A stretch of 42,646 nt of DNA from Candidatus Poribacteria bacterium (GCA_028820845.1 JAPPII010000066.1:1-42646); one strand, 5' to 3'; counted from the first letter of the stretch, positions 9,191-17,933 are shown. Made by a program: numbers and translations. Notes: a model not told the origin generated them from the sequence alone.

Positions 9191-9217
9191 CGGTAGGCGC
9201 GTAGCACACGCTTACCG
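9191..9217. repeat. Stem-loop overlapping the rho stop codon
   Basis: The arms CGGTAGGCG (9191-9199) and CGCTTACCG (9209-9217) pair over nine positions with one G-U wobble. The rho stop codon at 9212-9214 lies inside the stem. The core GTAGGCGCGT is shared with hairpins near 6313 and 27625. No T-run follows on the rho strand, so a transcript-end or stability role is possible but unproven. Confidence 0.5.
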
Positions 9218-10537
9218 TTTTAAACGAGCGTTGTTTCTCGCAGTAGCACTGCCATAACCTGCGTTATCGACCATCCCTTCGAGAAACTCGTCATTCGTAC
9301 CAGTTTTACCAAGTTGTTCAACGAGCATTTCCAGAGATTCCGCGCTGTCCATCTGGCTTGTGAATCTCCGCAGCACCCAGACTTTATTAAGCACGTCGGG
9401 GGCTAACAAGAGTTCTTCACGGCGGGTTTTTGACCGTTCGATGTTAATCGACGGGAAAATCCGTCGATCCAGTAGGGAGCGTTCCAAGTGGATTTCCATG
9501 TTCGCTGTTCCCTTGAACTCTTCATAGATCGCTTCATCTCCGCGACTTTCAGTTCCTATGAGAACTGAGGCTATAATTGTAAGACTGCCGCCCTCTTCAA
9601 ACTTTCGCGCCGCACCGCAGAATTGACGCGGCTTCACAAGTGCCATCGCATCTATGCCACCGGTCAACGTTTTGCCGCTATGCGGTGCTGTTAAATTGTA
9701 AGCACGCGCAAGGCGGGTCAGACTGTCTAAGAGGATGACGACATCTTTTCCGTACTCAGCCCATCGTTTCGCTTTCTCAACCGCCATTTCAGCGACTTGG
9801 ATGTGGCGTTCCGGGTATTCATCGAAGGTCGAGCTAATTACCTCTCCTTTGACAGACCGTGCGACATCTGTGACTTCTTCTGGACGTTCATCAATCAACA
9901 GAAAGATGAGAGAGACTTCAGGATGATTCGATTCGATACCAGCGGCGATGTTCTTCAACAACGTGGTTTTACCGCTGTAAGGTGGAGCAACGATCAATCC
10001 ACGCTGTCCTTTACCAACGGGTGCCATCAAATCCACCATACGGGTCGCGAATTCCGACGTATTGTGTTCCAGCTTCAATTGTTCCTGTGGATAAATAGGA
10101 GTGAGGTTATCGAAAAGAATTTTCTGCTTGACAGCTTCCGGTTTTTCGCCGTTGACTTTCTCAATCTGTAGCATGGCGAAATACCGTTCTGCTTTATTTT
10201 CCGTCTTCTTCGGCGGACGAATCACACCTTCAACGACGTGACCCGTCTGCAAATCAAATCGCCGGATTTGCGATGAGGATACGTAGATATCTTCATTGCT
10301 TTGCAGATAATTAGAGCGCGGTGAGCGGAGAAAACCGTAGTGTTGATCCCGGTCATCTAAGATTTCCAGAACACCACCCCCATAAAATTGGGTGTCTCCC
10401 TCAGATTTAGCCTCTATGATTTCGTTAATCAATTCCTCTTTCCGAGACCCGGTGTATTCAATCCCGAGTGTCAGTGCGAAGTCTTTGAGTTCCGAGAACT
10501 CCATTTCTTGGAGCTTGCCAATGTCCAAGCTCTCCAT
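9212..10537 (-). CDS. rho: Transcription termination factor Rho
   Basis: A 441-residue hexameric RNA helicase/ATPase that ends transcription. Residues 10-45 form the Rho N-terminal helical domain, YGFLRSPRSNYL near residue 67 is the primary RNA-binding cold-shock-like site, and the Walker B region is VVILLDSLTRLARAYN. The secondary site contains GGIDAMALVKPRQF. Two features are odd. The Walker A motif reads APPYSGKT (184-191), with Tyr where most Rho proteins have Lys or Arg. After the usual end (NDEFLEGM) there is an extra tail of about 18 residues ending in NNARLKR. The identity is not in doubt. It heads the rho-rpmE-prfA-prmC cluster. Confidence 0.96.
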   Translation of the reverse strand: MESLDIGKLQEMEFSELKDFALTLGIEYTGSRKEELINEIIEAKSEGDTQFYGGGVLEILDDRDQHYGFLRSPRSNYLQSNEDIYVSSSQIRRFDLQTGHVVEGVIRPPKKTENKAERYFAMLQIEKVNGEKPEAVKQKILFDNLTPIYPQEQLKLEHNTSEFATRMVDLMAPVGKGQRGLIVAPPYSGKTTLLKNIAAGIESNHPEVSLIFLLIDERPEEVTDVARSVKGEVISSTFDEYPERHIQVAEMAVEKAKRWAEYGKDVVILLDSLTRLARAYNLTAPHSGKTLTGGIDAMALVKPRQFCGAARKFEEGGSLTIIASVLIGTESRGDEAIYEEFKGTANMEIHLERSLLDRRIFPSINIERSKTRREELLLAPDVLNKVWVLRRFTSQMDSAESLEMLVEQLGKTGTNDEFLEGMVDNAGYGSATARNNARLKR

Positions 10538-10897
10538 AATTTCTAATACTCCTCATTGTGCCCGGTTCCAAAATAATCATTCCACCGTAGGGTTCGTCTG
10601 ACAACCTAGCGTGTTCTTTATTCCCACTTACATACGCCGTGTTTACGAAATGTCATTGTGACGTGAAGTCCGTGGCTAACGTGGGATTTGCAGAACATGT
10701 TAAAAATGGAAGCAGGGCTGATGCTATAGGATAATTAACTGTTGGTTTTTATCGCTTTCGGCACACGCTTAAAAACGCGTCTACCGGGTTTCCCTATACT
10801 TGTTTGGTAGTTCAGAGGTATAGGATTGACACAGGAAGACCAGGGTCCTCTACAGAGCAGGTAAGCTGACATGACACCTAATTTAATATATGAGAGA

Positions 10898-10923
10898 TTG
10901 CTGCGACATACGCAGCGCAGCAA
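10898..10923. promoter_or_regulatory. Stem-loop with two alternative pairings in the rho upstream gap
   Basis: TTGCTGCG (10898-10905) can pair perfectly with CGCAGCAA (10916-10923). Its inner part GCTGCG (10900-10905) can instead pair with the nearer CGCAGC (10911-10916). The two folds exclude each other. The element lies about 360 bp upstream of the rho start. A leader-RNA role is only a suggestion. Confidence 0.35.
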
Positions 10924-11290
10924 AATATCAGAATATACAGGGTATCGATGGAGTAGGTGCAGTGTTGCCCGCGGAAATGTCGCTCGTATGGCTGTTTCAC
11001 AATGCATGCGAGTAGTTAGTTTTACCTGAAAATGCAACTTCTGGATTTTTCATATTGGGAAAACAGATTGAAGCCGGCATTGCACACAATGTACCACAGC
11101 CAGTAACTCGTTTTTCCTCAAAGCACGCTTTTCTCAGCAGCTTGCGCCGTTTATGAGGTAAAATTTGTGAATTGAAACGTGCTTCGCGCTTAGGAAGTTA
11201 AGAACTTTAATTATTAATTATACCGAATTGAATTAAAAAGGTCAAGTTTTTTTTCAAAGAAAAAACATTTTTCGGAATTATTCTGCTGAA

Positions 11291-11310
11291 GCGCGGTTGA
11301 AAAACCGCGC
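11291..11310 (-). terminator. Stem-loop downstream of the TPR lipoprotein gene
   Basis: The perfect 8-bp arms GCGCGGTT (11291-11298) and AACCGCGC (11303-11310) surround a 4-base loop, 7 bp after the stop codon of the minus-strand gene. There is no immediate U-run on the minus strand; an A/T-rich stretch follows after about 10 bases. It is a plausible transcript end. Confidence 0.5.
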
Positions 11311-11317
11311 ATTTTGC

Positions 11318-13306
11318 CTATTCTTCTTCGTCCCCCTTCAACCTTTTAAGGTGACGCCGGACATTCTGGTTATACTGGTTGTTCGCCAGATAGCCCTTCC
11401 AGAGGGCGACGGCATCGTCGTTATAGCCTTGTGAGACATAGTACTCACCAAGAGCAATCAGCGCAATGTCAGAAATCGGATTTTTCTCAATTGATGCTTT
11501 GAATTCGGCGACGGCAGTTTCTGTATCATCGTTAAGAAGTGCCAATTCGCCTCTGCCGTAAGGTATCAGCGCGTGATCGGGATATTCTACCGCCAGCTCA
11601 TCAATCATCTTTTGGGCATCTTCTTCCCGATTCAGGTGATGCGTTGCGCGTGCAGCGAGGACCGTTGCATAGACAACTTGATTTTGAAGTTCTCGCTTTT
11701 CAGCATCATTTTCTGACTTACCGAGCAACCGTTTTGCTGTACGAGCGGCAGCTCTATACTTCGCACGGGCCTGGACGTAGTTGCCGTACTTATAAGTTAG
11801 GTCGCCGAGCGTTTTTGAACCGATATAGGAATCGCCCTTCTGATCAACGAGATCCTGAAATATCGCAGCAGTTTTCCGATCCTTCAGCCGATAGTGCAGG
11901 ACTTCGGCGAGGCTTTGCATCGCGTCAATGTTCTGCGTATTCGCAGCAACTGAACGTTCAAGTACCTCGCGTTCCTTTTCAGGTTCACCTAATTTTTGGT
12001 AGACCAGCGAGATTAACCAATAGATTTCAGAATTCTTACCCCGCGCCAACCCGATGACGGAATTGTAAGTTTCCAGTGCCTGCTCGTAGGATTCGGAGGT
12101 ATAGTGCGTACGTCCAGTGTTAATAACTGCTTCAATAACCCCACTATCTCGTTTTGCTGCTTGTTTCAATACCTCTTTCGCACGTTGGTGCATTCCAACT
12201 TTGCGATAGCAAATTGAGAGTCGCAGATAGGCATACGGGTCAATTTTTGCTTTTGCAGCTTCCGCCCGGGCAATCGCATCAAAGTATAACGCCCCCGCGT
12301 CCCGGTAGTTCTCGTCACCGTAGAAGAAACTCGCAATCATAAGCTCTGCGTCATAGTAACTGCCCTGTTCGTCACCGGCGATGCCCCCTTGTCCGCCGAA
12401 ATTCCGCATCACTTCTGACGCACTGACACCAAATCCAGAGTCGGCGACTATAGTCTCAACGTTCCCCATCGCACGACTTCTCTCAACGCCCCCGCGCGGT
12501 CGGTCCCGTTCGCGCGTCGCTTGCTGTCGCGCGTAAGCTCTGCCTGCTTGGGTTGCGAGTGGATCATCTGGTTCTGGGATGCTGGCGTTGAGTGCGGTCA
12601 GTTCTTGCTTTGCTTTCTCAATTTCTTCTTCAGTGCCTTCGACCTTTCCATATCTTTTAACGAGTGATTGATAAGTGCGTTTCGCTTCTTCCTCGTCTTT
12701 AAGATTTTCTTTCTGGATTTGTCCTTTGCGGGCGATGGCTATTGCCGCACGTTCACTCCTCGGATTACGATTCGCAAAATTATCGTAAATCTCTACAGCC
12801 TGCTCAAAATTCTGCGCGTCCTCGTAGCTTTTGGCTAACATCAGTTGCGCATTATGGCTCAATTCCAATTGTGGGAATTTGTTAATAATTGTATCAAATT
12901 GTGCCTGAGCCGTTTCGTAGTCTTTTTGTCGGTAATAGTGCATACCGAGATTGTAGTGTGCTTCGGCTGCTTCATCGCTTTCTGGGGCTGCAGCGATGAC
13001 CGCTTCGTAGGCTTTGATACCTTCTGCCGGTTGGCTCATCTGTTCAGTTAACAGTTCGCCTATGGCGAGTTGTGATTGGAGGGCTTCTGGTGTGCCTGGT
13101 TGAGTATCCACAACATTTTGATAGGCTTCAAGGGCACCGCGATAGTCTTTCTCTGCAGCGAGATTTTCTGCAGTGCGTAGGGCATTGCCCGTCACGCATC
13201 CGATTTGCACCCCGATTACTAAAATAACAGCAATAAGTAGATAAGACTTCATACTTTTAATAACAGCAAATTTCTGGAAGTTTGCGAGTTGTGCCAAGAA
13301 TTTCAC
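11318..13306 (-). CDS. TPR-repeat lipoprotein
   Basis: A protein of about 662 residues made almost wholly of tetratricopeptide-type helical pairs (for example DYRGALEAYQNVV, AEAHYNLGMHYYRQKDYETAQ, YEQALETYNSVIGLA). TPR arrays bind proteins, and this one is probably tethered at the envelope. A hydrophobic stretch (SYLLIAVILVIGVQIGC) ends in a cysteine that fits a lipobox, although the -3 residue is Gln rather than the usual Leu. The start is placed at a GTG (13306) because AAAGGAG lies seven bases upstream; an ATG at 13363 lacks an SD and another at 13252 also lacks one. A polar linker rich in Arg/Gly interrupts the repeats near residue 270. It is downstream of a Gfo/Idh gene by 66 bp. Confidence 0.75.
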   Translation of the reverse strand: MKFLAQLANFQKFAVIKSMKSYLLIAVILVIGVQIGCVTGNALRTAENLAAEKDYRGALEAYQNVVDTQPGTPEALQSQLAIGELLTEQMSQPAEGIKAYEAVIAAAPESDEAAEAHYNLGMHYYRQKDYETAQAQFDTIINKFPQLELSHNAQLMLAKSYEDAQNFEQAVEIYDNFANRNPRSERAAIAIARKGQIQKENLKDEEEAKRTYQSLVKRYGKVEGTEEEIEKAKQELTALNASIPEPDDPLATQAGRAYARQQATRERDRPRGGVERSRAMGNVETIVADSGFGVSASEVMRNFGGQGGIAGDEQGSYYDAELMIASFFYGDENYRDAGALYFDAIARAEAAKAKIDPYAYLRLSICYRKVGMHQRAKEVLKQAAKRDSGVIEAVINTGRTHYTSESYEQALETYNSVIGLARGKNSEIYWLISLVYQKLGEPEKEREVLERSVAANTQNIDAMQSLAEVLHYRLKDRKTAAIFQDLVDQKGDSYIGSKTLGDLTYKYGNYVQARAKYRAAARTAKRLLGKSENDAEKRELQNQVVYATVLAARATHHLNREEDAQKMIDELAVEYPDHALIPYGRGELALLNDDTETAVAEFKASIEKNPISDIALIALGEYYVSQGYNDDAVALWKGYLANNQYNQNVRRHLKRLKGDEEE

Positions 13307-13372
13307 GGTTTTTCTCCTTTTTTCATATTCGCTTAGTTTGAAGGCACCTACCTGTATCGGCATTCTTATGCA

Positions 13373-14509
13373 TTAGTGACACGATTTGGATGCACATTCA
13401 TCAATAAATGCTAAAACCTCTTGACGGGTATAACCCTCTTTTTTAATGACCGCGTCACAATTGACTCTGTTCTTCGCGTCAGGTCCTTTGCCTGCTTCGA
13501 GGATGCAATTCGTCAACCAACTGGTACGGACTCCGTTGATGCCGGAGGTATAGTTTGTGTCGTATTCGCCTTTCACCAAACCGACGAGCTGGTCAACCTT
13601 ATTCTGAGGATACCCTTCTGGACGCTGATAGGAAAGAGGTTCGGGTTCACCATCTTTGGGTATGTAGCGGATGCCGTTTTTGATTTCAATCGTACCTTCG
13701 TCTCCCTCAAGAATGAACCATTCCTCGAACCCAACGCGCGTGTTACCGAGGATAGTGATTGTGCCTTCAGCACCGTTATCCAATGTTACATCAGAGTAGG
13801 AATTAATTTCAACAAGTTTTGTGATAACATTTCCGTTGTCATCCTCGAATTTCATATCGGTTGTGCCGTAGACTTCAACCGGCAATGTCCCAGTCATCCA
13901 CAAGAATATGTCTTGGATATGACTTCCAGAATCGTTAGGTTGACCACCACCAGAGAAGCGTGGATCTCCACGCCAGCCGTGTGCCCCCCATCGTTGTGCC
14001 ATATAGACATCGAATTTCTGTAGATTTCCGATACGACCTTCCGAGATTGCGCGCCTCGCTGCCATATAGGTATCTTCGTAATGGCGTTGATACCCACCGA
14101 CGAGGTGTAACCCACTCCCTATCGCAATTTTCGTTACAGCGATTGCATCGCCGACGACATTCGCCATCGGTTTTTCGACGATGACATGACATCCGGCACG
14201 CAGCGCATATTTTGTGTGAATATCGTGCAGGGAGTGCGGCGAGAACACACCGACAATATCTAAATCTTCATGATTCAGCATTTCGACGAATTCGTGTTCG
14301 CCGAGGTAACGTTTGAAACTATTCGCTTTATAGCCGTCAACGCGTTCTTTGAGCGCGTCTTCTAAAGCGTCTAAACTCGCTTCATGGGTGTCCACAGCAG
14401 CGACAATCTCTGCATCCGGACGTGTCGCGAAACCCAGTGTGTTACCGCGTCCAGCACCTCCGGGTCCAATCACACCGACTCTTAAAATATCGTTCTTGCT
14501 GGTTTCCAT
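13373..14509 (-). CDS. Gfo/Idh/MocA family oxidoreductase
   Basis: A protein of about 378 residues with the Rossmann motif VGVIGPGGAGRGN and the catalytic signature VIVEKPMANV near residue 115. Segments GGGQPNDSGSHIQDIFLWM near residue 185 match the C-terminal domain's Asp/His region. The start is taken as the ATG at 14509; a GTG at 14518 is also possible but sits only two bases from the GGAG. The substrate is unknown, probably a sugar or sugar derivative. It lies 55 bp downstream of sdhB and upstream of the TPR lipoprotein on the same strand; read-through from sdh is possible. Confidence 0.85.
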   Translation of the reverse strand: METSKNDILRVGVIGPGGAGRGNTLGFATRPDAEIVAAVDTHEASLDALEDALKERVDGYKANSFKRYLGEHEFVEMLNHEDLDIVGVFSPHSLHDIHTKYALRAGCHVIVEKPMANVVGDAIAVTKIAIGSGLHLVGGYQRHYEDTYMAARRAISEGRIGNLQKFDVYMAQRWGAHGWRGDPRFSGGGQPNDSGSHIQDIFLWMTGTLPVEVYGTTDMKFEDDNGNVITKLVEINSYSDVTLDNGAEGTITILGNTRVGFEEWFILEGDEGTIEIKNGIRYIPKDGEPEPLSYQRPEGYPQNKVDQLVGLVKGEYDTNYTSGINGVRTSWLTNCILEAGKGPDAKNRVNCDAVIKKEGYTRQEVLAFIDECASKSCH

Positions 14510-14564
14510 GTTTCTCACATCTCCGGATTATACATTGCACTTAAGGCTTTCCAAACAGCACACT

Positions 14565-15305
14565 TTAACGACTAAAAACACGAAAAAGTTTTTTTATTGG
14601 ATCGTAGAACTGATCAACTACACGCTCTTTAAGCGGGATGATGGCGTTGTCCGTAATTGTGATATGCTCCGGGCATACCTTCGTGCAGCACTTTGTAATG
14701 TTACAATACCCAATACCATCTGAGTCCTTCAATTCTTCCAGTCGATTTTCGGTGTCAATCGGGTGCATCTCTAAGGAAGCAGCATAGACGAAGAACCGCG
14801 GTCCAATAAATTCGTCATGAAGATCGTGTTCCCGAAGAACATGGCACACATCTTGACAGAGGAAACACTCAATGCACTTCCGAAACTCTTGGACGTGGTC
14901 GATATCTTCCTGTTCCATTCGCCATGTACCATCTTCAGCGTCAGGCGGTCGCGGCGCAAAGGGTTTCATTTTCTCTTTAACCCTAAAGTTCCACGACACG
15001 TCTGTAACGAGATCTTTGATGAGCGGAAATGCCCGCATCGGTTCGACTGTAACGGGTTCCTCAAGGGGTAAGTCATTCAGGCGCGTCATACACATTAATT
15101 TCGGCTGCCCATTGACTTCGGCGGAGCAGGAACCGCATTTGCCTGCCTTACAATTCCATCGGACTGCCAGATCATTCGCTTGTTCAGCTTGGATGCGGTG
15201 GACAGCGTCTAAGACCACCATACCTTCGGAGACCTCAGTATCGTAATCGACAAATTGCGCACCCTCCGCATTGCCGCGCCAGATTCTAAAAGTTGCTTTC
15301 GCCAT
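14565..15305 (-). CDS. sdhB: Succinate dehydrogenase/fumarate reductase iron-sulfur subunit
   Basis: A 246-residue SdhB, the electron-transfer subunit at the inner membrane face. Cysteine clusters are complete: CKAGKCGSC plus a later Cys (MCMTRL) for the [2Fe-2S] centre near residues 52-73, CIECFLCQDVC near residue 145 and CNITKCCTKVCP near residue 205 for the [4Fe-4S] and [3Fe-4S] centres. The ATG at 15305 lacks an SD because a heptad repeat fills the leader. A strong SD (GGAGG, 15386-15390) instead serves a tiny ORF just upstream. The flavoprotein gene sdhA precedes it by 155 bp. Confidence 0.93.
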   Translation of the reverse strand: MAKATFRIWRGNAEGAQFVDYDTEVSEGMVVLDAVHRIQAEQANDLAVRWNCKAGKCGSCSAEVNGQPKLMCMTRLNDLPLEEPVTVEPMRAFPLIKDLVTDVSWNFRVKEKMKPFAPRPPDAEDGTWRMEQEDIDHVQEFRKCIECFLCQDVCHVLREHDLHDEFIGPRFFVYAASLEMHPIDTENRLEELKDSDGIGYCNITKCCTKVCPEHITITDNAIIPLKERVVDQFYDPIKKLFRVFSR

Positions 15306-15310
15306 AATAG

Positions 15311-15338
15311 TTGTCGGTTGTCGGTTGTCGGTTATCGG
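15311..15338. repeat. Heptad repeat TTGTCGG x3 plus TTATCGG
   Basis: Four exact-register 7-bp units directly upstream of the sdhB start codon. Read on the other strand they are CCGACAA/CCGATAA, the same family as the units at 4276 and 15429. The array takes the place where an SD for sdhB would be expected. Confidence 0.8.
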
Positions 15339-15376
15339 TTACGTCTGCTGTGACGCGAGCATCCCCTGACAAGCAT
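15332..15376 (-). CDS. Possible 14-codon leader ORF before sdhB
   Basis: The ATG at 15376 has the strongest SD in this region (AAAAAGGAGG, nine bases upstream). It opens a frame MLVRGCSRHSRRNR that stops at a TAA lying inside the heptad repeat, 26 bp before the sdhB start. It could be a leader peptide that couples translation into sdhB, or merely an accident created when repeats were inserted between the original SD and sdhB. No homology is recognised. Confidence 0.25.
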   Translation of the reverse strand: MLVRGCSRHSRRNR

Positions 15377-15428
15377 CAACTACTTCCTCCTTTTTCCGTT
15401 TAGGTTACTGTCATCAGAACCTCTTTAA

Positions 15429-15456
15429 CCGACAACCAATAACAGATAACCAATGA
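15429..15456. repeat. Degenerate heptad repeat, 4 units, inverted relative to 15311-15338
   Basis: The units CCGACAA, CCAATAA, CAGATAA and CCAATGA lie immediately after the sdhA stop. They are in inverted orientation to the array at 15311-15338 about 90 bp away, so the two arrays could pair in the sdhA-sdhB transcript. Confidence 0.65.
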
Positions 15457-15460
15457 CCAT

Positions 15461-17293
15461 CTACCCCATCTCGTCTATGATTTCCTTCAGGTCCGCCCGG
15501 AGTTCATCAACTGGATGTCGTCGGATCTCCATCGCTCCGTTGTCCGTTTTCTTGATGACAGTGTTGTATTTGCCGGCACCGGGTTCCTCTTTTTCAGGAT
15601 AATCGTCCCGTGAATGCGCGCCTATGCTTGCCCTGCGCTCTAACGCCGCAAGGGCAATCGCTTCGGAAACCGTCAGGAGACAGTCTAGATCAAGAGCAGT
15701 ATGCCATCCAGCATTATATTCACGATTGCCAATGGCGTGAACGTTCTCGGCTTTCCCACGCAAGTTTTGAATCTCTTCCAAAGCCTGTGTAAGACTCTCT
15801 TGACTTCGAGCGATGCCTACCAGATCCTGCATTTTTTCTTGCAGTTGTGCCTGGATGTCATAAGGACCCACCTTCTCTCCGCTACCATCGTCTGCAGGGT
15901 TTTCAAAAGGCTTGAGTGTATGCGCAGCGATTGTCTCAATTTCTGCTTCATCCAGTGAGACAGACGTATTTTCCATTGCAAATTGCGCTGCATATTCGCC
16001 AGCACGTTTGCCGAAAACGAGCAAGTCTGATAGTGAGTTACCACCGAGTCTATTTGCGCCGTGTAAACCGGCAGCACATTCGCCTGCAGCGAAGAGTCCG
16101 GGCACCGCTGTCATCTGTGAATTTGCATCAACACGGATACCACCCATGATGTAGTGTGTCGTTGGACCCACCTCCATCGGTTCCGACGTGATGTCAATTT
16201 CGGCGAGTTCCCTGAACTGGTGGTACATGCTCGGCAGTTTCCTACGGATGTGTTCTGGGGCGTTCGGAATTTTTTCCTTAATCCACGCTATATCCAAGAA
16301 TACACCCCCGTGTGGGCTGCCTCGTCCCTCTTGCACTTCTCGAACAATACACCGGGCAACGTGATCACGTGTGAGGAGTTCCGGCGGACGACGCGCATCA
16401 CGGTCACCTTGCGTATACAACCAGCCTTCTTCAGGAGTGTCTGCTGTCTGGTTTACATAGAGTTCGGGAATGTCGTCGAACATGAAGCGTTTGCCTTCGC
16501 TGTTTGTGAGAACACCGCCTTCACCACGCACTCCCTCTGTGACCAAGATACCTCGAACACTCGGGGGCCACACCATGCCCGTAGGATGAAACTGGACGAA
16601 CTCCATGTCTATGAGTTCTGCGCCAGCGTGGTATGCCAGAGCGTGTCCATCCCCGGTATATTCCCAACTATTACTCGTGATTTTATATGCCTTTCCGACC
16701 CCACCGGTTGCTAAAACAACAGCTTTCGCAGAAAAAACCTTGAATCGTCCCTTTTCACGCTCGTAACCAAAGGCACCCGATACCCTGTCACCCGTTTTCA
16801 AGAGCGAAATAATGGTATTCTCCATGTGTACTTCAATGCCTTGGTGGATACCGTGGTCCTGTAAGGCACGAATCATTTCCAGTCCTGTCCGGTCACCGAC
16901 GTGTGCGAGGCGTGGGTATTGATGGCCACCAAAGTTCCGCTGGAGGATGCCTCCATCTTGCGTCCGGTCGAAAAGCGCGCCCCACGCTTCAAGTTCCCGG
17001 ACGCGATCGGGTGATTCCTGTGCATGGAGTTCTGCCATTCGGGCATCGGAGAGATACTGTCCACCACGCATTGTGTCAGCAAAATGAACCCGCCAACTGT
17101 CTCTTTCATCGACGTTTGCTAAAGCAGCAGCGACACCGCCTTCTGCCATCACAGTATGTGCCTTGCCGAGTAAGGATTTACATACAAGTCCAACTTTGAG
17201 ATCATCCGTAGCGGCTTCAATGGCAGCGCGAAGTCCAGCACCACCGGCTCCGATTATTAGCACGTCATATTCGTGAGTTTCGTAAGATGCCAA
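15461..17293 (-). CDS. sdhA: Succinate dehydrogenase/fumarate reductase flavoprotein subunit
   Basis: A 610-residue SdhA that oxidises succinate to fumarate with covalent FAD. The dinucleotide motif VLIIGAGGAGLRAAIEA opens the protein. HTVMAEGG near residue 46 carries the FAD-attachment His, and FVQFHPTGMVWP near residue 235 belongs to the dicarboxylate site. GLFAAGECAAGLHGANRLGGNSL near residue 403 closes the FAD domain. The start is a TTG at 17293 with GAGGG ten bases upstream; no nearer ATG fits. The membrane anchor gene, usually adjacent, is 3.6 kb upstream at 20917. Confidence 0.95.
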   Translation of the reverse strand: MASYETHEYDVLIIGAGGAGLRAAIEAATDDLKVGLVCKSLLGKAHTVMAEGGVAAALANVDERDSWRVHFADTMRGGQYLSDARMAELHAQESPDRVRELEAWGALFDRTQDGGILQRNFGGHQYPRLAHVGDRTGLEMIRALQDHGIHQGIEVHMENTIISLLKTGDRVSGAFGYEREKGRFKVFSAKAVVLATGGVGKAYKITSNSWEYTGDGHALAYHAGAELIDMEFVQFHPTGMVWPPSVRGILVTEGVRGEGGVLTNSEGKRFMFDDIPELYVNQTADTPEEGWLYTQGDRDARRPPELLTRDHVARCIVREVQEGRGSPHGGVFLDIAWIKEKIPNAPEHIRRKLPSMYHQFRELAEIDITSEPMEVGPTTHYIMGGIRVDANSQMTAVPGLFAAGECAAGLHGANRLGGNSLSDLLVFGKRAGEYAAQFAMENTSVSLDEAEIETIAAHTLKPFENPADDGSGEKVGPYDIQAQLQEKMQDLVGIARSQESLTQALEEIQNLRGKAENVHAIGNREYNAGWHTALDLDCLLTVSEAIALAALERRASIGAHSRDDYPEKEEPGAGKYNTVIKKTDNGAMEIRRHPVDELRADLKEIIDEMG

Positions 17294-17485
17294 ATTAAAA
17301 TTCCCTCACTTTCCCCAGCATGTAATTTATATTGTTTAAAATTGCTGTCTTTCCGCGGTAGAAGTATGCATTTTTTCTTAAATTTCGCTATGCTCTACCC
17401 AACCGAAAAACTGTTTAATTCCGAGAAATAATCCAGTGTGTTAACGCTAATTCTAGTGTCCATTCTTCTAATTTCAAGTATTGTT
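17294..17485. other. Short intergenic stretch with a partial GTTGGGT-type repeat
   Basis: It contains TTTCGCTATGCTCTACCCAACC at 17383-17404, which matches the right half of the fuller repeat at 17934-17960. No gene is seen. Confidence 0.45.
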
Positions 17486-17842
17486 CTATTGAGGTGCCCC
17501 ATATTTGCTTCTCAAGTCTTCCATTACTTTCATTGCAACTTCAGCACTTGCAATTCGATCACATATTTTCAGTGTCGTATTATGTCGTGCGTTAGCCTCT
17601 TGTGCTGCCTCAGAATTAGAAAGTAGAGATTCGTTCTCTTGATCAGCAGTTATTCGTATAGATAAATCGTATGGATTCGTGCCTTGCATTTTGGAGGCAA
17701 CATCTAATGCGATATTAGCTCCGATTTCTTTGATTTCATTGATTAAGTTTTCATCGCGTAAAGATAGGAGTCGTGAAACCAAATTGTCTTGTTCAATTTT
17801 AGTTTTTATGTGATCCACTAAAATATCATCCAAAGTAACCAT
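17486..17842 (-). CDS. Small hypothetical protein, 118 residues
   Basis: I do not recognise a family. The protein is mostly helical in appearance, acidic, without a signal peptide or membrane segment, and has one central region AALDVASKMQ-like (residues 45-55) that could be a helix. An SD-like AGAGAGA lies about nine bases before the ATG at 17842. It lies between a TPR-like gene and sdhA on the same strand and is more A/T-rich than the sdh genes, as are the two genes upstream. This suggests it came with the kinase module rather than with sdh. Confidence 0.6.
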   Translation of the reverse strand: MVTLDDILVDHIKTKIEQDNLVSRLLSLRDENLINEIKEIGANIALDVASKMQGTNPYDLSIRITADQENESLLSNSEAAQEANARHNTTLKICDRIASAEVAMKVMEDLRSKYGAPQ

Positions 17843-17933
17843 AGTTTATATCTCTCTGTAGGTTTAAAGCGTGAACGGACCCGGGGGACTACCGCTATTA
17901 ACATTATGTGCGGAATTATATTTATTCAGATCC

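Larger units (their letters stand above)
10538..11317. other. Intergenic gap of 780 bp upstream of rho, no credible gene
   Basis: No open frame here shows family likeness. The gap contains an imperfect hairpin with GCACACGC / GCGTCTACC arms (about 10760-10784), a stem-loop pair at 10898-10923, an A/T-rich tract at about 11205-11280, and a stem-loop just after the TPR gene at 11291-11310. It may hold the rho promoter and leader on the minus strand, but I see no convincing -35/-10 pair. Confidence 0.5.

Noticed and set aside
10827-10860. TTGACA at 10827 as a plus-strand promoter
   Set aside because: There is no acceptable -10 at proper spacing and no plus-strand gene downstream.
10797-10870. 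Possible tRNA-like stretch (GGTAGTTCAGAGGTATAG)
   Set aside because: No T-arm (GTTCGA-type) sequence or acceptor pairing could be found downstream.
10735-11037. Minus-strand ORF of 100 residues in the rho upstream gap
   Set aside because: It has no family likeness and no SD, and it overlaps hairpin sequences; composition looks non-coding.
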